NCBI GenBank assembly: GCA_947172705.1
Contig: CAMWCA010000009.1
Location: forward strand, 1-64,000
DNA: 64,000 bases
From: an uncultured Lachnospiraceae bacterium
GTDB taxonomy: Bacteria; Bacillota; Clostridia; Lachnospirales; Lachnospiraceae
Direction: 5' to 3'
Below the pieces are notes generated by a model, which saw only the letters and a list, made by a program, of their open reading frames with translations, did not search any database and was not told the origin of the DNA. The position numbers and the translations under genes are program-made. Numbering within the stretch: position 1 is the stretch's first letter; each line of letters starts with the position of its first letter. Shown here piece by piece: positions 1 to 11,071 of this stretch.

Positions 1-241
1 GAATGTAGCTTGTTACTTCGATTCCGTTGGAAAGACGTACTCTGGCGATCTTTCTGAGAGCTGAGTTAGGCTTCTTGGGAGTAGCTGTCTTAACAGCAGT
101 ACAAACACCTCTCTTTTGAGGAGCGGAAGTATCGGTTGCCTTCTTGTGAAGGGAGTTCCATCCTTTCTGAAGAGCGGGAGCCGTTGACTTCTTTACTGAT
201 GTCTGACGTCCTTTCCTGACTAACTGGTTAAATGTTGGCAT
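1..241 (-). CDS. rpsL: 30S ribosomal protein S12, C-terminus beyond window
   Basis: Partial gene: the first 80 residues are present and the rest lies left of base 1. The protein begins [11 protein letters not shown], and the conserved decoding-loop segment [11 protein letters not shown] is intact, so the lysine usually altered in streptomycin resistance looks wild type. S12 sits in the decoding centre of the 30S subunit. The ATG is preceded by a strong AGGAGGTG ribosome binding site, which fixes the start. It has its own sigma-A promoter about 115 bases upstream, and the rpoC terminator lies between it and rpoC, so it heads a separate str-type operon. Identification is certain. Confidence 0.97.
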   Translation of the reverse strand, partial: MPTFNQLVRKGRQTSVKKSTAPALQKGWNSLHKKATDTSAPQKRGVCTAVKTATPKKPNSALRKIARVRLSNGIEVTSYI

Positions 242-354
242 TCTGTTTCACCTCCTGTTTATAAAATCCCTCCGCCATTTTGCGGAAACTGTAAATGATG
301 TGGTGCACTCTGCAGGCATAAACTGCCCATAAGCATTGTAATGCACACTAAACT

Positions 355-383
355 AGTATAATTGTTCGCTTTTTCCTTGTCAA
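355..383 (-). promoter_or_regulatory. sigma-A promoter of rpsL operon
   Basis: On the minus strand there is a perfect TTGACA (-35), a 17-base spacer and TATACT (-10). Transcription would start near base 348, giving a 5' UTR of about 105 bases before rpsL. That leader contains short inverted repeats but no motif I recognise. Confidence 0.85.
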
Positions 384-471
384 TATATTTCCCTGCAAAT
401 TTTCAAAGAAAAACACAGATTTTTACAGCATTTTCAACAATTTTCACTTCACTTCTCTGTGAACTTGTGCT

Positions 472-514
472 AAAAATCTCCGTGTACACCATATGTAGTA
501 TACACGGAGATTTT
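472..514 (-). terminator. rpoC transcription terminator
   Basis: A 14-bp perfect stem (473-486 with 501-514) starts about 45 bases past the rpoC stop and is followed on the minus strand by a short T run. The stem is flanked by A and T on both sides. The 242-558 gap therefore holds only this terminator plus the rpsL promoter and leader. Confidence 0.85.
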
Positions 515-558
515 GTGACTGTAATAAATCCACCCGCAAAGCGCGGCGGCGTTCGTTT

Positions 559-3500
559 TTACTCTTCTGTGATCTCCTCAGCAAGCGCCTCAACTGCCTC
601 TGTCTCTTCCGGACCTTCAACAGCTTCTTCTTCAAAGGAGATCTCTGTCTCCTCTCCCATATCGAAATCAATGGTTCCCATCAGATCATTATCTGTGGAG
701 AGTCTTGCATTGCGGTAACGCTTCATACCGGTACCTGCCGGAATCAGCTTACCAATGATCACATTTTCCTTCAAGCCGATCAGCGGATCGCTCTTACCCT
801 TAATAGCAGCTTCCGTAAGAACCTTGGTGGTCTCCTGGAAGGATGCTGCGGATAGGAAGGAATTGGTTGCAAGCGCTGCCTTGGTGATTCCCAGCATAAC
901 CTGCTTTCCTTCCGCCGGTTCTTTGCCCTCTGCAATCAGCCTTTCATTGATATCCTCATATTCCAGAACATCCACCAGCGTTCCGGGCAGGAAATCCGTA
1001 TCGCCGTTGTTTTCGATCCTGATCTTTTTCAGCATCTGGCGGACGATCACCTCAATATGCTTATCACTGATATCCACACCCTGGAGGCGGTAAACCCTCT
1101 GTACCTCCCGGAGCATATAATCCTGAACGGCTCTGATTCCTTTGATCTTAAGAAGATCATGCGGGTTAACGCTTCCTTCTGTAAGCTCATCGCCTGCCTC
1201 CAAAACTGCTCCATCCACGATCTTGATTCTGGAGCCATAGGGAATCAGGTATGCCTTTGACTCTCCGGTTTCATGGTTGGTAATAACGATCTCCCGCTTT
1301 TTCTTTGTATCCTTAATAGCAGCTACGCCGCCAAATTCTGCAATGATTGCAAGTCCCTTGGGCTTTCTCGCCTCAAAAAGCTCCTCTACACGGGGAAGAC
1401 CCTGGGTAATATCATCACCGGCAACACCGCCTGTATGGAAGGTACGCATGGTAAGCTGTGTACCAGGCTCGCCGATAGACTGTGCCGCAATGATTCCTAC
1501 TGCCTCGCCTACCTGAACCGCCTCGCCGGTAGCCATGTTGGCGCCATAGCATTTTGCACAGATTCCAATGTGGGAACGGCAGGTTAAAATAGTACGGATC
1601 TTTACCTTTTCAACAGGCTCACCCTTTTCATCCACACCTACACTGAGAATCTTTGCCGCGCGGCTGGGAGTGATCATGTGATTATGCTTCACAATAATAT
1701 TGCCGTCTCTGTCTTTAATATCTTCGCAGGAATATCTTCCTGTAATTCGATCCTTTAAGCCCTCGATGGTTTCCTTTCCGTCCATGAAAGCAGATACCCA
1801 CATACCGGGAATTTCATCTTTGCCTTCCATACAGTCAACCTCGCGGATGATCAATTCCTGAGATACGTCCACCATACGTCTGGTAAGATATCCGGAGTCT
1901 GCGGTACGAAGCGCTGTATCAGACAGACCCTTACGCGCGCCGTGAGCGGACATAAAGTACTCCAGTACGTCAAGCCCTTCACGGAAATTGGATTTAATAG
2001 GCAGTTCGATGGTTCTACCGGTGGTATCAGCCATCAGACCACGCATACCCGCAAGCTGTTTGATCTGCTGATTGGAACCACGGGCGCCGGAGTCAGCCAT
2101 CATAAAAATGTTATTGTATTTATCCAGCCCTGCAAGCAGAACGTCCGTCAGTTTTTTATCTGTCTCATTCCAGGTTTCCACTACTGCACGATACCGCTCC
2201 TCCTCAGTGATCAGACCACGCCTGTAGTTCTGGGAGATACGGTCTACCGTTGCCTGTGCTTCTTCCAGCATTTCCTGCTTTTGGGCGGGCACGGTCATAT
2301 CGGAAATGGAAACGGTCATTGCTGCCTTGGTTGAGTATTTGTACCCGGTGGATTTGATCAGATCCAGAACCTCTGCCGTAACGGAAGCCCCATGGGTGTT
2401 GATGACCTTTTCCAAAATCTGCTTTAACTGCTTTTTGCCCACATGGAAATCCACCTCCGGAAGCAAAAGATTTTCCGGTTTGGTTCTATCTACATATCCA
2501 AGATCCTGAGGAAGGATCTCATTGAAAAGAAATCTTCCCAGGGTTGATTCCACAATACCGGAAACCGTTTCGCCTTCCGCATTTTTCTTGGATACTCTCA
2601 CTTTAATTCTGGAGTGAAGGGTGCATGCACCGTTTTCATAGGCAAGGATCGCCTCGTTCACGCTCTTAAAAAATCTTCCCTCTCCTGCTACCCCCGGTCT
2701 TTCCTGGGTCAGATAATAAATACCAAGCACCATATCCTGTGAAGGAACGGCAACAGGGCCGCCGTCTGAAGGCTTCAGCAGGTTGTTAGGCGACAAAAGA
2801 AGGAAACGGCATTCCGCCTGCGCCTCCACAGAAAGAGGGAGGTGGACAGCCATCTGGTCACCGTCAAAGTCCGCGTTAAAAGCGGTACATACAAGGGGAT
2901 GAAGCTTGATTGCCTTGCCCTCTACCAAAATAGGCTCGAACGCCTGAATACCAAGCCTGTGCAGAGTAGGCGCACGGTTCAGCATAACCGGATGTTCCTT
3001 AATTACCTCTTCCAGCACATCCCACACCTGGGTGTCAAGCCTTTCCACCAGCTTCTTGGCATTTTTAATATTCTGAGAAATGCCTCTTGCCACCAGTTCT
3101 TTCATAACAAAAGGCTTAAACAGCTCAATTGCCATCTCCTTAGGCAGACCGCACTGATAGATCTTAAGCTCCGGTCCTACCACAATAACGGAACGTCCCG
3201 AATAGTCCACACGCTTGCCCAGCAAGTTCTGACGAAAACGTCCGGATTTACCCTTCAGCATGTCGGAAAGAGATTTCAGCGCCCTGTTACCGGGTCCTGT
3301 TACAGGTCTTCCCCGTCTGCCGTTATCGATCAGCGCGTCCACTGCTTCCTGCAGCATTCTCTTTTCATTACGTACGATAATATCAGGCGCGCCCAGCTCA
3401 AGAAGTCTCTTAAGACGGTTGTTCCTGTTGATGATTCTTCTATACAGATCATTTAAATCGGAGGTTGCAAAACGTCCGCCGTCCAACTGTACCATAGGAC

Positions 3501-4236
3501 GCAGGTCAGGGGGAATCACCGGGATGGCATCCATGATCATCCAGGAGGGTTCATTTCCGGACTCTCTGAACGCTTCCACTACCTCCAGTCTTTTGATAAT
3601 TCTTGCCCGCTTCTGCCCGGTAGACTCTCTCAAACCGGTTTTCAGCTCGTCTGCTTCCTCTTCCAGATCGATCGCCTGAAGCAGTTCTTTGATTGCCTCT
3701 GCTCCCATGCCTACACGGAACTTACTGCCCCATGTTTCTCTCGCGTCCTGATATTCCTTTTCAGAAAGAACCTGCTTGTATTCCAGATCAGTTTCTCCCT
3801 TATCCAGAACAATATAGGAAGCAAAATACAGCACCTTTTCAAGCACCCTGGGGGACAGATCCAGGATCAATCCCATACGGCTGGGAATTCCTTTGAAATA
3901 CCAGATATGGGATACCGGAGCGGCAAGCTCGATGTGCCCCATACGCTCTCTGCGGACGCTTGCCTTGGTCACCTCTACGCCGCAGCGATCGCAGACAACC
4001 CCTTTGTATCTGATCTTCTTATATTTACCGCAATGACATTCCCAGTCCTTGCTGGGACCAAAAATCTTTTCACAGAACAACCCATCCTTTTCCGGTTTCA
4101 GGGTTCTGTAATTAATGGTCTCAGGCTTTAAAACCTCGCCCCTTGACCACTCTCTGATCTTGTCAGGTGATGCTAAGCCAATTCTGATGGCATCAAATGT
4201 CATCGGTTGATACGCTTCTTGCTTTGTTTCTGACAT
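559..4236 (-). CDS. rpoC: DNA-directed RNA polymerase beta' subunit
   Basis: Largest subunit of core RNA polymerase. The N-terminal zinc site (Cys at about 67, 69, 82 and 85) is present. The invariant metal-binding catalytic loop NADFDGDQ is at residues 454-461. The C-terminus carries an acidic Glu-rich tail of about 40 residues. Start choice: an ATG at 4248 has its Shine-Dalgarno GGAG only one base away, so the next in-frame ATG (4236, protein MSETKQ) is preferred although its spacing of 13 is long. It lies 51 bases downstream of rpoB and is cotranscribed with it; a strong terminator follows. No disruption seen. Confidence 0.97.
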   Translation of the reverse strand: MSETKQEAYQPMTFDAIRIGLASPDKIREWSRGEVLKPETINYRTLKPEKDGLFCEKIFGPSKDWECHCGKYKKIRYKGVVCDRCGVEVTKASVRRERMGHIELAAPVSHIWYFKGIPSRMGLILDLSPRVLEKVLYFASYIVLDKGETDLEYKQVLSEKEYQDARETWGSKFRVGMGAEAIKELLQAIDLEEEADELKTGLRESTGQKRARIIKRLEVVEAFRESGNEPSWMIMDAIPVIPPDLRPMVQLDGGRFATSDLNDLYRRIINRNNRLKRLLELGAPDIIVRNEKRMLQEAVDALIDNGRRGRPVTGPGNRALKSLSDMLKGKSGRFRQNLLGKRVDYSGRSVIVVGPELKIYQCGLPKEMAIELFKPFVMKELVARGISQNIKNAKKLVERLDTQVWDVLEEVIKEHPVMLNRAPTLHRLGIQAFEPILVEGKAIKLHPLVCTAFNADFDGDQMAVHLPLSVEAQAECRFLLLSPNNLLKPSDGGPVAVPSQDMVLGIYYLTQERPGVAGEGRFFKSVNEAILAYENGACTLHSRIKVRVSKKNAEGETVSGIVESTLGRFLFNEILPQDLGYVDRTKPENLLLPEVDFHVGKKQLKQILEKVINTHGASVTAEVLDLIKSTGYKYSTKAAMTVSISDMTVPAQKQEMLEEAQATVDRISQNYRRGLITEEERYRAVVETWNETDKKLTDVLLAGLDKYNNIFMMADSGARGSNQQIKQLAGMRGLMADTTGRTIELPIKSNFREGLDVLEYFMSAHGARKGLSDTALRTADSGYLTRRMVDVSQELIIREVDCMEGKDEIPGMWVSAFMDGKETIEGLKDRITGRYSCEDIKDRDGNIIVKHNHMITPSRAAKILSVGVDEKGEPVEKVKIRTILTCRSHIGICAKCYGANMATGEAVQVGEAVGIIAAQSIGEPGTQLTMRTFHTGGVAGDDITQGLPRVEELFEARKPKGLAIIAEFGGVAAIKDTKKKREIVITNHETGESKAYLIPYGSRIKIVDGAVLEAGDELTEGSVNPHDLLKIKGIRAVQDYMLREVQRVYRLQGVDISDKHIEVIVRQMLKKIRIENNGDTDFLPGTLVDVLEYEDINERLIAEGKEPAEGKQVMLGITKAALATNSFLSAASFQETTKVLTEAAIKGKSDPLIGLKENVIIGKLIPAGTGMKRYRNARLSTDNDLMGTIDFDMGEETEISFEEEAVEGPEETEAVEALAEEITEE

Positions 4237-4287
4237 CGCTATATCCATGCTCCTTTCAACGTCTTGGTATAACTTCCGGTTTCTCTA

Positions 4288-7200
4288 TCATTCATATGAC
4301 TCTGAAGCCAGCACTTCTTCAAACTCTTCCTCATCAAAGCCTTCGTCCAAATCGTCTTCCTCATCGGCACTGATCAGTTCGCCGCTGTCCTCATCGAACT
4401 CCTGCTGCTGATATCCCATGGACCCAAGAGAGTCTCTCTCATAATCGTAGTTCTTGTCACTTCCCTCGATTTCATAACGATAATCAGTATCACCATAATC
4501 AATGGTTTCCATGATCTCAACCTCAGTATTGTCATCACGGAGAACCCGCACATCAAGTCCAAGAGACTGTAATTCCTTAAGCAGCACCTTAAAGGATTCC
4601 GGAATACCGGGCTCAGGAATGTTATCTCCCTTGATGATCGCCTCGTAAGTCTTCACACGACCGATTACATCATCGGACTTCACCGTCAGAATTTCCTGTA
4701 AGGTATAGGACGCGCCATATGCCTCCAGCGCCCAAACCTCCATCTCGCCGAAACGCTGTCCGCCGAACTGCGCTTTACCACCCAAAGGCTGCTGTGTTAC
4801 TAAGGAGTAAGGTCCCGTAGAACGGGCATGGATCTTATCGTCAACCAGGTGATGAAGTTTCAGGTAATGCATATGCCCTATGGTTACCGGGCTGTCAAAA
4901 TACTCTCCTGTTCTTCCGTCACGAAGTCTTACCTTACCGTCTCTGGAGATAGGTACGCCTTTCCAGAGTTCCCTGTTCTCACGATGCTCATACAGGTAAT
5001 CCATTACTTCCGGCAGAAGCTCTTCTTTATGTTTTGCTTCAAACTCTTCCCAGCTCAGGTTTACATAATCGTTTGCCAGATCCAGGGTATCCATAATGTC
5101 AATTTCGTTTGCACCGTCAAAGACAGGAGTCGCCACATTAAAGCCAAGGGCTTTCGCCGCAAGCGATAAATGGATCTCCAATACCTGTCCAATGTTCATA
5201 CGGGAGGGCACACCAAGGGGATTCAGCACAATGTCAAGGGGTCTGCCGTTTGGAAGATAAGGCATATCCTCAACAGGAAGCACACGGGAAACAACACCCT
5301 TGTTACCATGACGTCCAGCCATCTTATCGCCTACAGAGATTTTTCTCTTCTGGGCAATGTAAATGCGTACCGCCTGGTTGACTCCCGGTGAAAGCTCATC
5401 TCCGTTTTCTCTTGTAAAGACTTTTGCGTCTACGATAATACCGTACTCGCCATGAGGCACCTTCAGGGAAGTATCCCTTACTTCTCTTGCCTTCTCACCG
5501 AAGATAGCGCGCAAAAGCCTCTCCTCTGCAGTCAGCTCTGTTTCTCCCTTAGGCGTTACCTTGCCCACCAGAATATCTCCGGCACGAACCTCAGCGCCAA
5601 TACGGATAATGCCTCTCTCATCCAGATCCTTTAAGGCATCGTCACCAACCCCGGGAACATCTCTTGTGATCTCCTCAGGTCCTAATTTGGTGTCTCTTGC
5701 CTCCGCTTCATATTCTTCAATGTGCACAGAGGTATACACATCCTCCTGCACCAGTCTCTCGCTTAAAAGAACAGCATCCTCATAATTATAGCCTTCCCAA
5801 GTCATAAATCCGATCAGCGGATTCTTACCCAGCGCAAGCTCGCCCTCTGCTGTGGAGGGACCGTCTGCAATCACCTGTCCTGCCTCTACATGATCCCCCT
5901 TCATGACAATGGGTTTCTGGTTGTAACAGTTGGACTGGTTGCTTCGTGAAAACTTGGTCAGGTGATACTCTACCTTCTCTCCATCGTCACAGCTCATCCT
6001 GATCAGATTGGAGGACACATAGCTTATCGTTCCCGCCTTCTTTGCGATCACACAAACCCCGGAATCCACTGCTGCCTTGGGTTCCATTCCGGTTCCCACT
6101 ACAGGCGCTTCCGTGGTAAGAAGGGGCACTGCCTGACGCTGCATGTTGGAGCCCATCAGGGCACGGTTGGCGTCGTCATTCTCCAGGAATGGGATTAACG
6201 CCGTAGCCACGGAAAATACCATCTTAGGAGATACATCCATGTAATCGAACATGGTCTTAGGATACTCGGAAGTCTCTTCCTTATAACGTCCGGATACTGT
6301 GTTTCTCACAAAGTGTCCCTGATCGTCCAAAAGCTCATTTGCCTGCGCCACATGATAATTGTCCTCTTCATCGGCAGTCATATAGATAACTTCATCTGTA
6401 ACCCTGGGGTTTGCCGGATCTGATTTATCGATCTTGCGGTAAGGAGCCTCCACAAAACCGTACTCATTGATCCTTGCATAGGATGCAAGAGAGTTGATCA
6501 GACCGATATTCGGACCTTCCGGGGTCTCAATGGGGCACATTCTCCCGTAATGGGAATAATGCACGTCACGAACCTCAAATCCTGCACGGTCCCTGGAAAG
6601 TCCGCCAGGTCCCAACGCGGAAAGACGTCTCTTGTGGGTCAGCTCGCCCAGAGGATTATTCTGATCCATAAACTGGGACAACTGGGAGGAACCAAAGAAC
6701 TCCTTCACAGCAGCCTGTACCGGTTTAATATTGATCAATACCTGAGGGGAAATTTCCTCTGCATCATGGGTAGTCATTCTCTCACGAACCACTCTTTCCA
6801 GTCTGGAAAGACCGATCCTGTACTGATTCTGGAGCAGTTCGCCCACTGCACGAATACGTCTGTTGCCCAAGTGGTCAATATCATCGTCATTGCCGATTCC
6901 ATACTCCAGGTGAATATTGTAATTGATGGAAGCAAGGATATCTTCCTTGGTAATGTGCTTGGGAATCAATTCATGTACATTCTTCCTGATCGCTTCTGCA
7001 AGCGCCTCAGGATCTTCGCCAAATTCCTCTATAATCTGCATTAATACAGGATAGTAAACATGCTCTGTAATGCCCAGTTCTCTGGGATTACATTCCACAA
7101 AATTGGTAATGTCAACCATCATATTGGAAAGAATCTTTACGTTCTTTTCCTCTGTCTGGACATACACATAGGGAATCGCTGCATTCTGGATCTGATCGGC

Positions 7201-8154
7201 AAGTTCAGCCGTCACCTTCGTTCCTGCCGGAGCAAGCAGTTCGCCGGTAGTTGTATCCACCACATCCTCTGCAAGGACATGGTGCCTGATCCTGTTTCGG
7301 AATGCAAGCTTCTTATTAAATTTATATCTGCCGACTTTTGCTAAATCATATCTTCTGGGGTCAAAAAACATTGCATTGATCAGGCTTTCCGCACTCTCAA
7401 CGCTTAAAGGTTCGCCGGGACGGATTTTTTTGTATAACTCTAAAAGACCTTCCTGATAATTGGTAGAAACGTCTTTGGAAAAGCTTGCCTCAATCTTCGG
7501 CTCATCGCCAAACAGCTCTCTGATCTCATCATTGGTGCCTACGCCAAGAGCCCTTATAAGAACGGTAATGGGAACCTTCCTAGTTCTGTCAACACGTACA
7601 TAAAAAATATCATTGGAATCGGTTTCGTACTCCAGCCATGCGCCGCGGTTGGGAATCACTGTTGAAGAAAATAATCTCTTACCGATTTTATCGTGACTGA
7701 TGGCATAATAAATACCCGGAGAACGAACCAACTGGCTTACGATAACACGTTCTGCGCCATTGATCACAAAGGTTCCCGTCTCTGTCATAAGGGGAAGATC
7801 GCCCATGAAAATCTCATGCTCGCTGATCTCTTCTTTTTCCTTATTGTAAAGACGAACCCTGACCTTTAAAGGAGCCGCATAGGTGGCATCTCTCTCCTTG
7901 CATTTTTCAATTGAGTATTTCACCTCGTCTTCGCACAGCTCAAAGTCCACAAATTCCAGACTCAGATGATCGCTGTAATCGGCGATTGGAGAAATATCAT
8001 CGAACACTTCCTTAAGCCCTTCTTCCAGAAACCATTTGTAGGAATCCTTCTGGACTTCAATCAGGTTGGGCATGCCCAAAACCTCTTTCTGCCGTGAATA
8101 ACTCATACGTATATTCTTGCCTGCGGCAATGGGACGTATTCTGTTCTTTTCCAT
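4288..8154 (-). CDS. rpoB: DNA-directed RNA polymerase beta subunit
   Basis: Second large subunit of RNA polymerase, 1288 residues, normal for Bacillota. The rifampicin-binding region is plain: [12 protein letters not shown] at 490-501 and [12 protein letters not shown] at 507-518. The positions equivalent to E. coli D516, H526 and S531 are wild type, so sensitivity would be predicted. The C-terminus ends in an acidic Asp/Glu-rich tail of about 45 residues. The start ATG follows GGGGTGA. The gene has its own sigma-A promoter and is separated from rplL by a terminator, so rpoB-rpoC form their own transcription unit here. Confidence 0.98.
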   Translation of the reverse strand: MEKNRIRPIAAGKNIRMSYSRQKEVLGMPNLIEVQKDSYKWFLEEGLKEVFDDISPIADYSDHLSLEFVDFELCEDEVKYSIEKCKERDATYAAPLKVRVRLYNKEKEEISEHEIFMGDLPLMTETGTFVINGAERVIVSQLVRSPGIYYAISHDKIGKRLFSSTVIPNRGAWLEYETDSNDIFYVRVDRTRKVPITVLIRALGVGTNDEIRELFGDEPKIEASFSKDVSTNYQEGLLELYKKIRPGEPLSVESAESLINAMFFDPRRYDLAKVGRYKFNKKLAFRNRIRHHVLAEDVVDTTTGELLAPAGTKVTAELADQIQNAAIPYVYVQTEEKNVKILSNMMVDITNFVECNPRELGITEHVYYPVLMQIIEEFGEDPEALAEAIRKNVHELIPKHITKEDILASINYNIHLEYGIGNDDDIDHLGNRRIRAVGELLQNQYRIGLSRLERVVRERMTTHDAEEISPQVLINIKPVQAAVKEFFGSSQLSQFMDQNNPLGELTHKRRLSALGPGGLSRDRAGFEVRDVHYSHYGRMCPIETPEGPNIGLINSLASYARINEYGFVEAPYRKIDKSDPANPRVTDEVIYMTADEEDNYHVAQANELLDDQGHFVRNTVSGRYKEETSEYPKTMFDYMDVSPKMVFSVATALIPFLENDDANRALMGSNMQRQAVPLLTTEAPVVGTGMEPKAAVDSGVCVIAKKAGTISYVSSNLIRMSCDDGEKVEYHLTKFSRSNQSNCYNQKPIVMKGDHVEAGQVIADGPSTAEGELALGKNPLIGFMTWEGYNYEDAVLLSERLVQEDVYTSVHIEEYEAEARDTKLGPEEITRDVPGVGDDALKDLDERGIIRIGAEVRAGDILVGKVTPKGETELTAEERLLRAIFGEKAREVRDTSLKVPHGEYGIIVDAKVFTRENGDELSPGVNQAVRIYIAQKRKISVGDKMAGRHGNKGVVSRVLPVEDMPYLPNGRPLDIVLNPLGVPSRMNIGQVLEIHLSLAAKALGFNVATPVFDGANEIDIMDTLDLANDYVNLSWEEFEAKHKEELLPEVMDYLYEHRENRELWKGVPISRDGKVRLRDGRTGEYFDSPVTIGHMHYLKLHHLVDDKIHARSTGPYSLVTQQPLGGKAQFGGQRFGEMEVWALEAYGASYTLQEILTVKSDDVIGRVKTYEAIIKGDNIPEPGIPESFKVLLKELQSLGLDVRVLRDDNTEVEIMETIDYGDTDYRYEIEGSDKNYDYERDSLGSMGYQQQEFDEDSGELISADEEDDLDEGFDEEEFEEVLASESYE

Positions 8155-8233
8155 TAACTATTCACCCCGTTCTTTATGATTTGATGAAGCAGTATCGCTA
8201 AAATGCATACCACACCACAATAGTGCACTATCC

Positions 8234-8262
8234 ATTCTACTACAAATCAAAAAATGAGTCAA
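8234..8262 (-). promoter_or_regulatory. sigma-A promoter of rpoB-rpoC
   Basis: The minus strand shows TTGACT, a 17-base spacer and TAGAAT. Predicted start is near 8227, giving a leader of about 72 bases with a TAGTGCACTA palindrome just inside it. This supports transcription of rpoBC independent of the upstream rplJL unit. Confidence 0.8.
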
Positions 8263-8310
8263 TAAACTTTTTTTGAATTTAAGCTTTTCTTTATAAGCGG
8301 TTTTTGCCCC

Positions 8311-8350
8311 AAAAAACCGGCTGCGCATCACAAATGCAATGCACAGCCGG
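8311..8350 (-). terminator. rplL terminator
   Basis: A 12-bp stem (8317-8328 with 8339-8350, one mismatch) is followed on the minus strand by a T run (8311-8316). It lies about 33 bases past the rplL stop and upstream of the rpoB promoter, so it separates the rplJL and rpoBC units, or partly reads through. Confidence 0.8.
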
Positions 8351-8382
8351 TCTGTCCGTTTCCGTTTCGATTGGTTTCTTAA

Positions 8383-8760
8383 TTACTTTAATGTAACCTT
8401 AGCGCCTTCTGCTTCCAGTTTAGCCTTAAGTTCATCAGCCTCTTCCTTAGATGCGCCTTCCTTCAGTGTCTTAGGAGCTGCATCTACCAGATCCTTAGCT
8501 TCCTTCAGTCCAAGACCTGTAGCTTCACGAACCACCTTAATAACCTTAACCTTGTTAGGACCTACTTCGGTAAGCTCTACATCGAACTCTGTCTTCTCCT
8601 CTGCTGCTGCGCCTGCATCGCCGGCTGCTGCTGCAACTACAACGCCTGCTGCTGCGGATACGCCGAATTCTTCTTCACAAGCTTTTACAAGATCGTTTAA
8701 TTCTAATACTGTTAACTCTTTGATAGCGTCAATTATTTCCTGTGTGGATAACTTTGCCAT
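8383..8760 (-). CDS. rplL: 50S ribosomal protein L7/L12
   Basis: Stalk protein of the 50S subunit that recruits translational GTPases; 125 residues. The N-terminal dimerisation segment ([13 protein letters not shown]) is followed by an Ala/Gly-rich hinge and the conserved C-terminal domain with EKTEFDVEL and [16 protein letters not shown]. The start at 8760 is chosen because GGAGG lies eight bases upstream; an in-frame ATG 15 bases earlier overlaps that site. Cotranscribed with rplJ and followed by a terminator. Confidence 0.97.
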   Translation of the reverse strand: MAKLSTQEIIDAIKELTVLELNDLVKACEEEFGVSAAAGVVVAAAAGDAGAAAEEKTEFDVELTEVGPNKVKVIKVVREATGLGLKEAKDLVDAAPKTLKEGASKEEADELKAKLEAEGAKVTLK

Positions 8761-8833
8761 TTTCATTTCCTCCATTTTATTATTGTTGTTTCTGTTTTCT
8801 GTTTCAATGTTGCTTGTTTTCCTGCTTCAGAAC

Positions 8834-9424
8834 TTATTCTGCCGCGGGTGCTTCCTCAGCTGCGGGTGTTTCTTCTGCAGGTGCCTCAGCTGCCGCTTCG
8901 GGAGCCTCTTCCTTTGCCTCCGGAGCTTCGCATTCACTTGCGCCGCCCTTTTCAGCCAGCTGATTCATAACACGGGCGAAGTTTGTAATAGGAGACTGAA
9001 TGCTTCCCAGCAACTTGGAAAGTAATTCTTCTCTTGAAGGGATCTTTGCAATTTCTGCAATACCCTGGGCATCATATGCCATTCCTTCAACAATGCCGCC
9101 CTTGACTTCCAGCTTGCTTGCATCCTTTGCGAATTTGCAAAGAATTCTTGCAGGCGCTGTTGCATCGGTTGTGGAAACTGCGATGGCACTGGGTCCTTCC
9201 AAATAAGAAGTAAGGCTTTCACAGTCAGTTCCCTTGAATGCAAAATTCATCATTGTGTTCTTGTAAACCTTGTAAGTAATGCCTGCTTCACGAAGCTGCT
9301 TACGAAGATTTGTGTCCTGCTCTACCGTAAGACCACGATAATCTACAAGGACAACAGACTGTGCATCCTTAATACAAGCGGAAATCTCTTCAACGATAGG
9401 TTGTTTCAATTCAACTTTTGCCAC
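8834..9424 (-). CDS. rplJ: 50S ribosomal protein L10
   Basis: Anchors L7/L12 dimers to the stalk base. The body matches L10 (start MAKVELKQP, SVVLVDYRGLTVEQ, KVYKNTM). At 196 residues it is longer than the usual 165-175: after NQLAEKGGASE there is a tail of roughly 30 residues made almost wholly of Ala, Glu and Pro. The gene follows the L10 leader, the standard autoregulatory element bound by the L10-L12 complex, and is cotranscribed with rplL. Confidence 0.96.
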   Translation of the reverse strand: MAKVELKQPIVEEISACIKDAQSVVLVDYRGLTVEQDTNLRKQLREAGITYKVYKNTMMNFAFKGTDCESLTSYLEGPSAIAVSTTDATAPARILCKFAKDASKLEVKGGIVEGMAYDAQGIAEIAKIPSREELLSKLLGSIQSPITNFARVMNQLAEKGGASECEAPEAKEEAPEAAAEAPAEETPAAEEAPAAE

Positions 9425-9455
9425 TTTTTTTACCTCCTGTTAGATTTTAACGCCG

Positions 9456-9484
9456 AAAAAAAGCCCTTCCGAAAACAGAAGGGC
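9456..9484 (-). terminator. attenuator of the L10 leader
   Basis: GCCCTTC and GAAGGGC (9478-9484 with 9463-9469) form a GC-rich stem followed by seven T on the minus strand. It lies about 30 bases before rplJ, so it is the conditional terminator of the leader rather than an operon end. Confidence 0.85.
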
Positions 9485-9585
9485 AGAATCTATCATCTCA
9501 TAAACTCTTTCCTCGGCAGGCGCTGCGCTTACGTCCTCATCATACTTCCGGACACCTGCTGTCTTCGGCATGGTCAAAACGACCT
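9456..9585 (-). ncRNA. ribosomal protein L10 leader RNA
   Basis: The untranslated leader between the promoter and rplJ carries the hallmark L10-leader segments on the minus strand: CCGAAGACAGCAGGTG near the 5' end and GCGCAGCGCCTGCCGAGGA in the middle, followed by an attenuator hairpin. Known role: excess L10(L12)4 binds the kink-turn structure and favours termination before rplJ. Exact RNA ends are estimated. Confidence 0.9.
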
Positions 9586-9590
9586 TTTAT

Positions 9591-9619
9591 AAAGTACCAT
9601 ATCCTACAGCTTATGTCAA
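9591..9619 (-). promoter_or_regulatory. sigma-A promoter of rplJ-rplL
   Basis: Minus strand TTGACA, 17-base spacer, TACTTT, placed just upstream of the L10 leader and just past the stop of the capA-like gene. It makes rplJL independent of the genes further upstream. Confidence 0.75.
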
Positions 9620-9643
9620 GAATAAATTCTTACAAAGCTGTTC

Positions 9644-10939
9644 CTATCTTTTTCTTACAATTCCCTCTTCATCGATGCTCACCCCCGGAGACTGCTCCCG
9701 CATAAAAGCCAATATTCTGTCCTTGTCCGCGCCATAGGCAAGATCCACCTTGCTGTCGGACTGGATCGCCGGAATAAACTGAAAGCGCTCAAGCCCTTCC
9801 TGTCCGATCGTCACCTGTACCATTCCCGTATCCAGGGTCTTGGAATTGAACCAGAAGTTTCCCATGCTGTAGATCACCGGTGTCTCTCCAACGTAAGTGA
9901 TTCCCTGCAGGCAGTGGGGATGATCGCCAATAATCAGATCCGCGCCCGCTTCTGCGATCTTCGGTGCCTGGTCAAGCTGCGCCCAGTCCGGCTCCACCTG
10001 ATTCTCGGTTCCCCAATGGATGTACACGATCACAAAATCGCTGTTCTCCTTTGCCGTCTTTACAGTCTCGCAAAGCCTGTCCGGGTTCAGACACCGAAAC
10101 ACCCCCGGACTGCTTTCCGTTGCCCCCTTGGTGTCCGGGTTGTCCAGTCTTTCGATCTGAGTAGCGGCTACCACCGCAATTTTCATGTCATTTACAATAA
10201 AGTAAACAGGGGCGGAGGCTTCCTCCAGATTTCTCCCCGCTCCCACCTTGGGTATGCCCGCATTTGACAACGTATCCAGGGTATCCAAAAGCCCTGCTTC
10301 TCCGAAATCATAGATATGATTGTTGGCAAGCACCGCCACGTCCACTCCCATATCATGGAGATACGCCGCCGCCTTTGTATCAGCGCGAAAGGTATAGGTT
10401 TTTCCCTCTGTGGGCGTTCCTCTGTCGGTAAAAGGAAACTCATTATTTGCCACCAGAATATCGACCCCCAGCATTTGGGTAATAAGCGCTTCTGAGATTC
10501 CCTGGTCTATGGTTCCGCCCCTTCTTAAAAGATTCGCCATGATCGCATATTCATCGTCCAGAAGAAAATCGCCTATAAACCCCAGTGTCACCACATCGTC
10601 CCTGCTGCCCTCCCAGGCAAGGATATTGTGCTCTTTCATGTATTCCGGATCTGAAAGCTCCTTTTCATATCGGGAAGGCGTCTTGTTCTCCGCCTCCGTT
10701 ACCGGCGTCCTTTCTTCCTCCACCTTCGGCAAAGCCTGCTCCTGCTTTTCCGGGGACATCGTGAATACTTCCACGCTCTCCGCATCCGGCGAAAGCACTT
10801 TCAAAATCAAAAGCCCAACCGCCCCAACCGCAAGAACAATGCAAAGGGTCATCCAAAAGACCGGCGCCACCCGCCTGCCCGATCTGGTTTTTATTCTCTT
10901 TTTTGCTCTTCCTGCCATTTGCCTTTTTCGTTTTTTCAT
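9644..10939 (-). CDS. CapA-family membrane-anchored metallophosphatase-like protein
   Basis: Belongs to the CapA/PgsA family (calcineurin-like fold), some of whose members act in poly-gamma-glutamate synthesis; the substrate here is unknown. The N-terminus is very basic (MKKRKRQMAGRAKKR), followed by a hydrophobic segment at about 30-50, so a single-pass anchor with an extracellular domain is predicted. Family motifs seen: GFIGDFLLDD, NNEFPFTDRG, VLANNHIYDFG, YIHWGTE and ADLIIGDHPHCLQG. The start is uncertain: 10939 lies right behind a promoter-like sequence and 10918 is an alternative. It sits between the rplA terminator and the rplJ promoter, an unusual position for this family and probably unrelated to ribosomes. 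Confidence 0.88.
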   Translation of the reverse strand: MKKRKRQMAGRAKKRIKTRSGRRVAPVFWMTLCIVLAVGAVGLLILKVLSPDAESVEVFTMSPEKQEQALPKVEEERTPVTEAENKTPSRYEKELSDPEYMKEHNILAWEGSRDDVVTLGFIGDFLLDDEYAIMANLLRRGGTIDQGISEALITQMLGVDILVANNEFPFTDRGTPTEGKTYTFRADTKAAAYLHDMGVDVAVLANNHIYDFGEAGLLDTLDTLSNAGIPKVGAGRNLEEASAPVYFIVNDMKIAVVAATQIERLDNPDTKGATESSPGVFRCLNPDRLCETVKTAKENSDFVIVYIHWGTENQVEPDWAQLDQAPKIAEAGADLIIGDHPHCLQGITYVGETPVIYSMGNFWFNSKTLDTGMVQVTIGQEGLERFQFIPAIQSDSKVDLAYGADKDRILAFMREQSPGVSIDEEGIVRKR

Positions 10940-10946
10940 ACCTATA

Positions 10947-10975
10947 AGAATAACACATTCTTTCCATTCTGCCAA
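10947..10975 (-). promoter_or_regulatory. possible promoter of the capA-like gene
   Basis: Minus strand TTGGCA, 17-base spacer, TATTCT. Only seven bases separate the -10 box from the ATG at 10939, so the transcript would be nearly leaderless if both the promoter and this start are correct. Confidence 0.45.
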
Positions 10976-11014
10976 ATGTGGTTTACCGCAATAAATGCCT
11001 ATTCGGAATATTAT

Positions 11015-11052
11015 AAAAAGACCGTCCACTCCGTAAATAGAATGAACGGTCT
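11015..11052 (-). terminator. rplK-rplA terminator
   Basis: AGACCGT/ACGGTCT plus G-U extended pairs form a stem of about 13 bp beginning 20 bases past the rplA stop, followed by five T on the minus strand. It closes the rplK-rplA unit before the capA-like gene. Confidence 0.8.
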
Positions 11053-11071
11053 CTGATACAATTTCTCTGAA

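Noticed and set aside
2842..3456. Plus-strand frame opposite rpoC
   Set aside because: Lies entirely within rpoC, with no own ribosome site or motif.
6550..7044. Plus-strand frame opposite rpoB
   Set aside because: Shadow of conserved rpoB codons; no support for expression.
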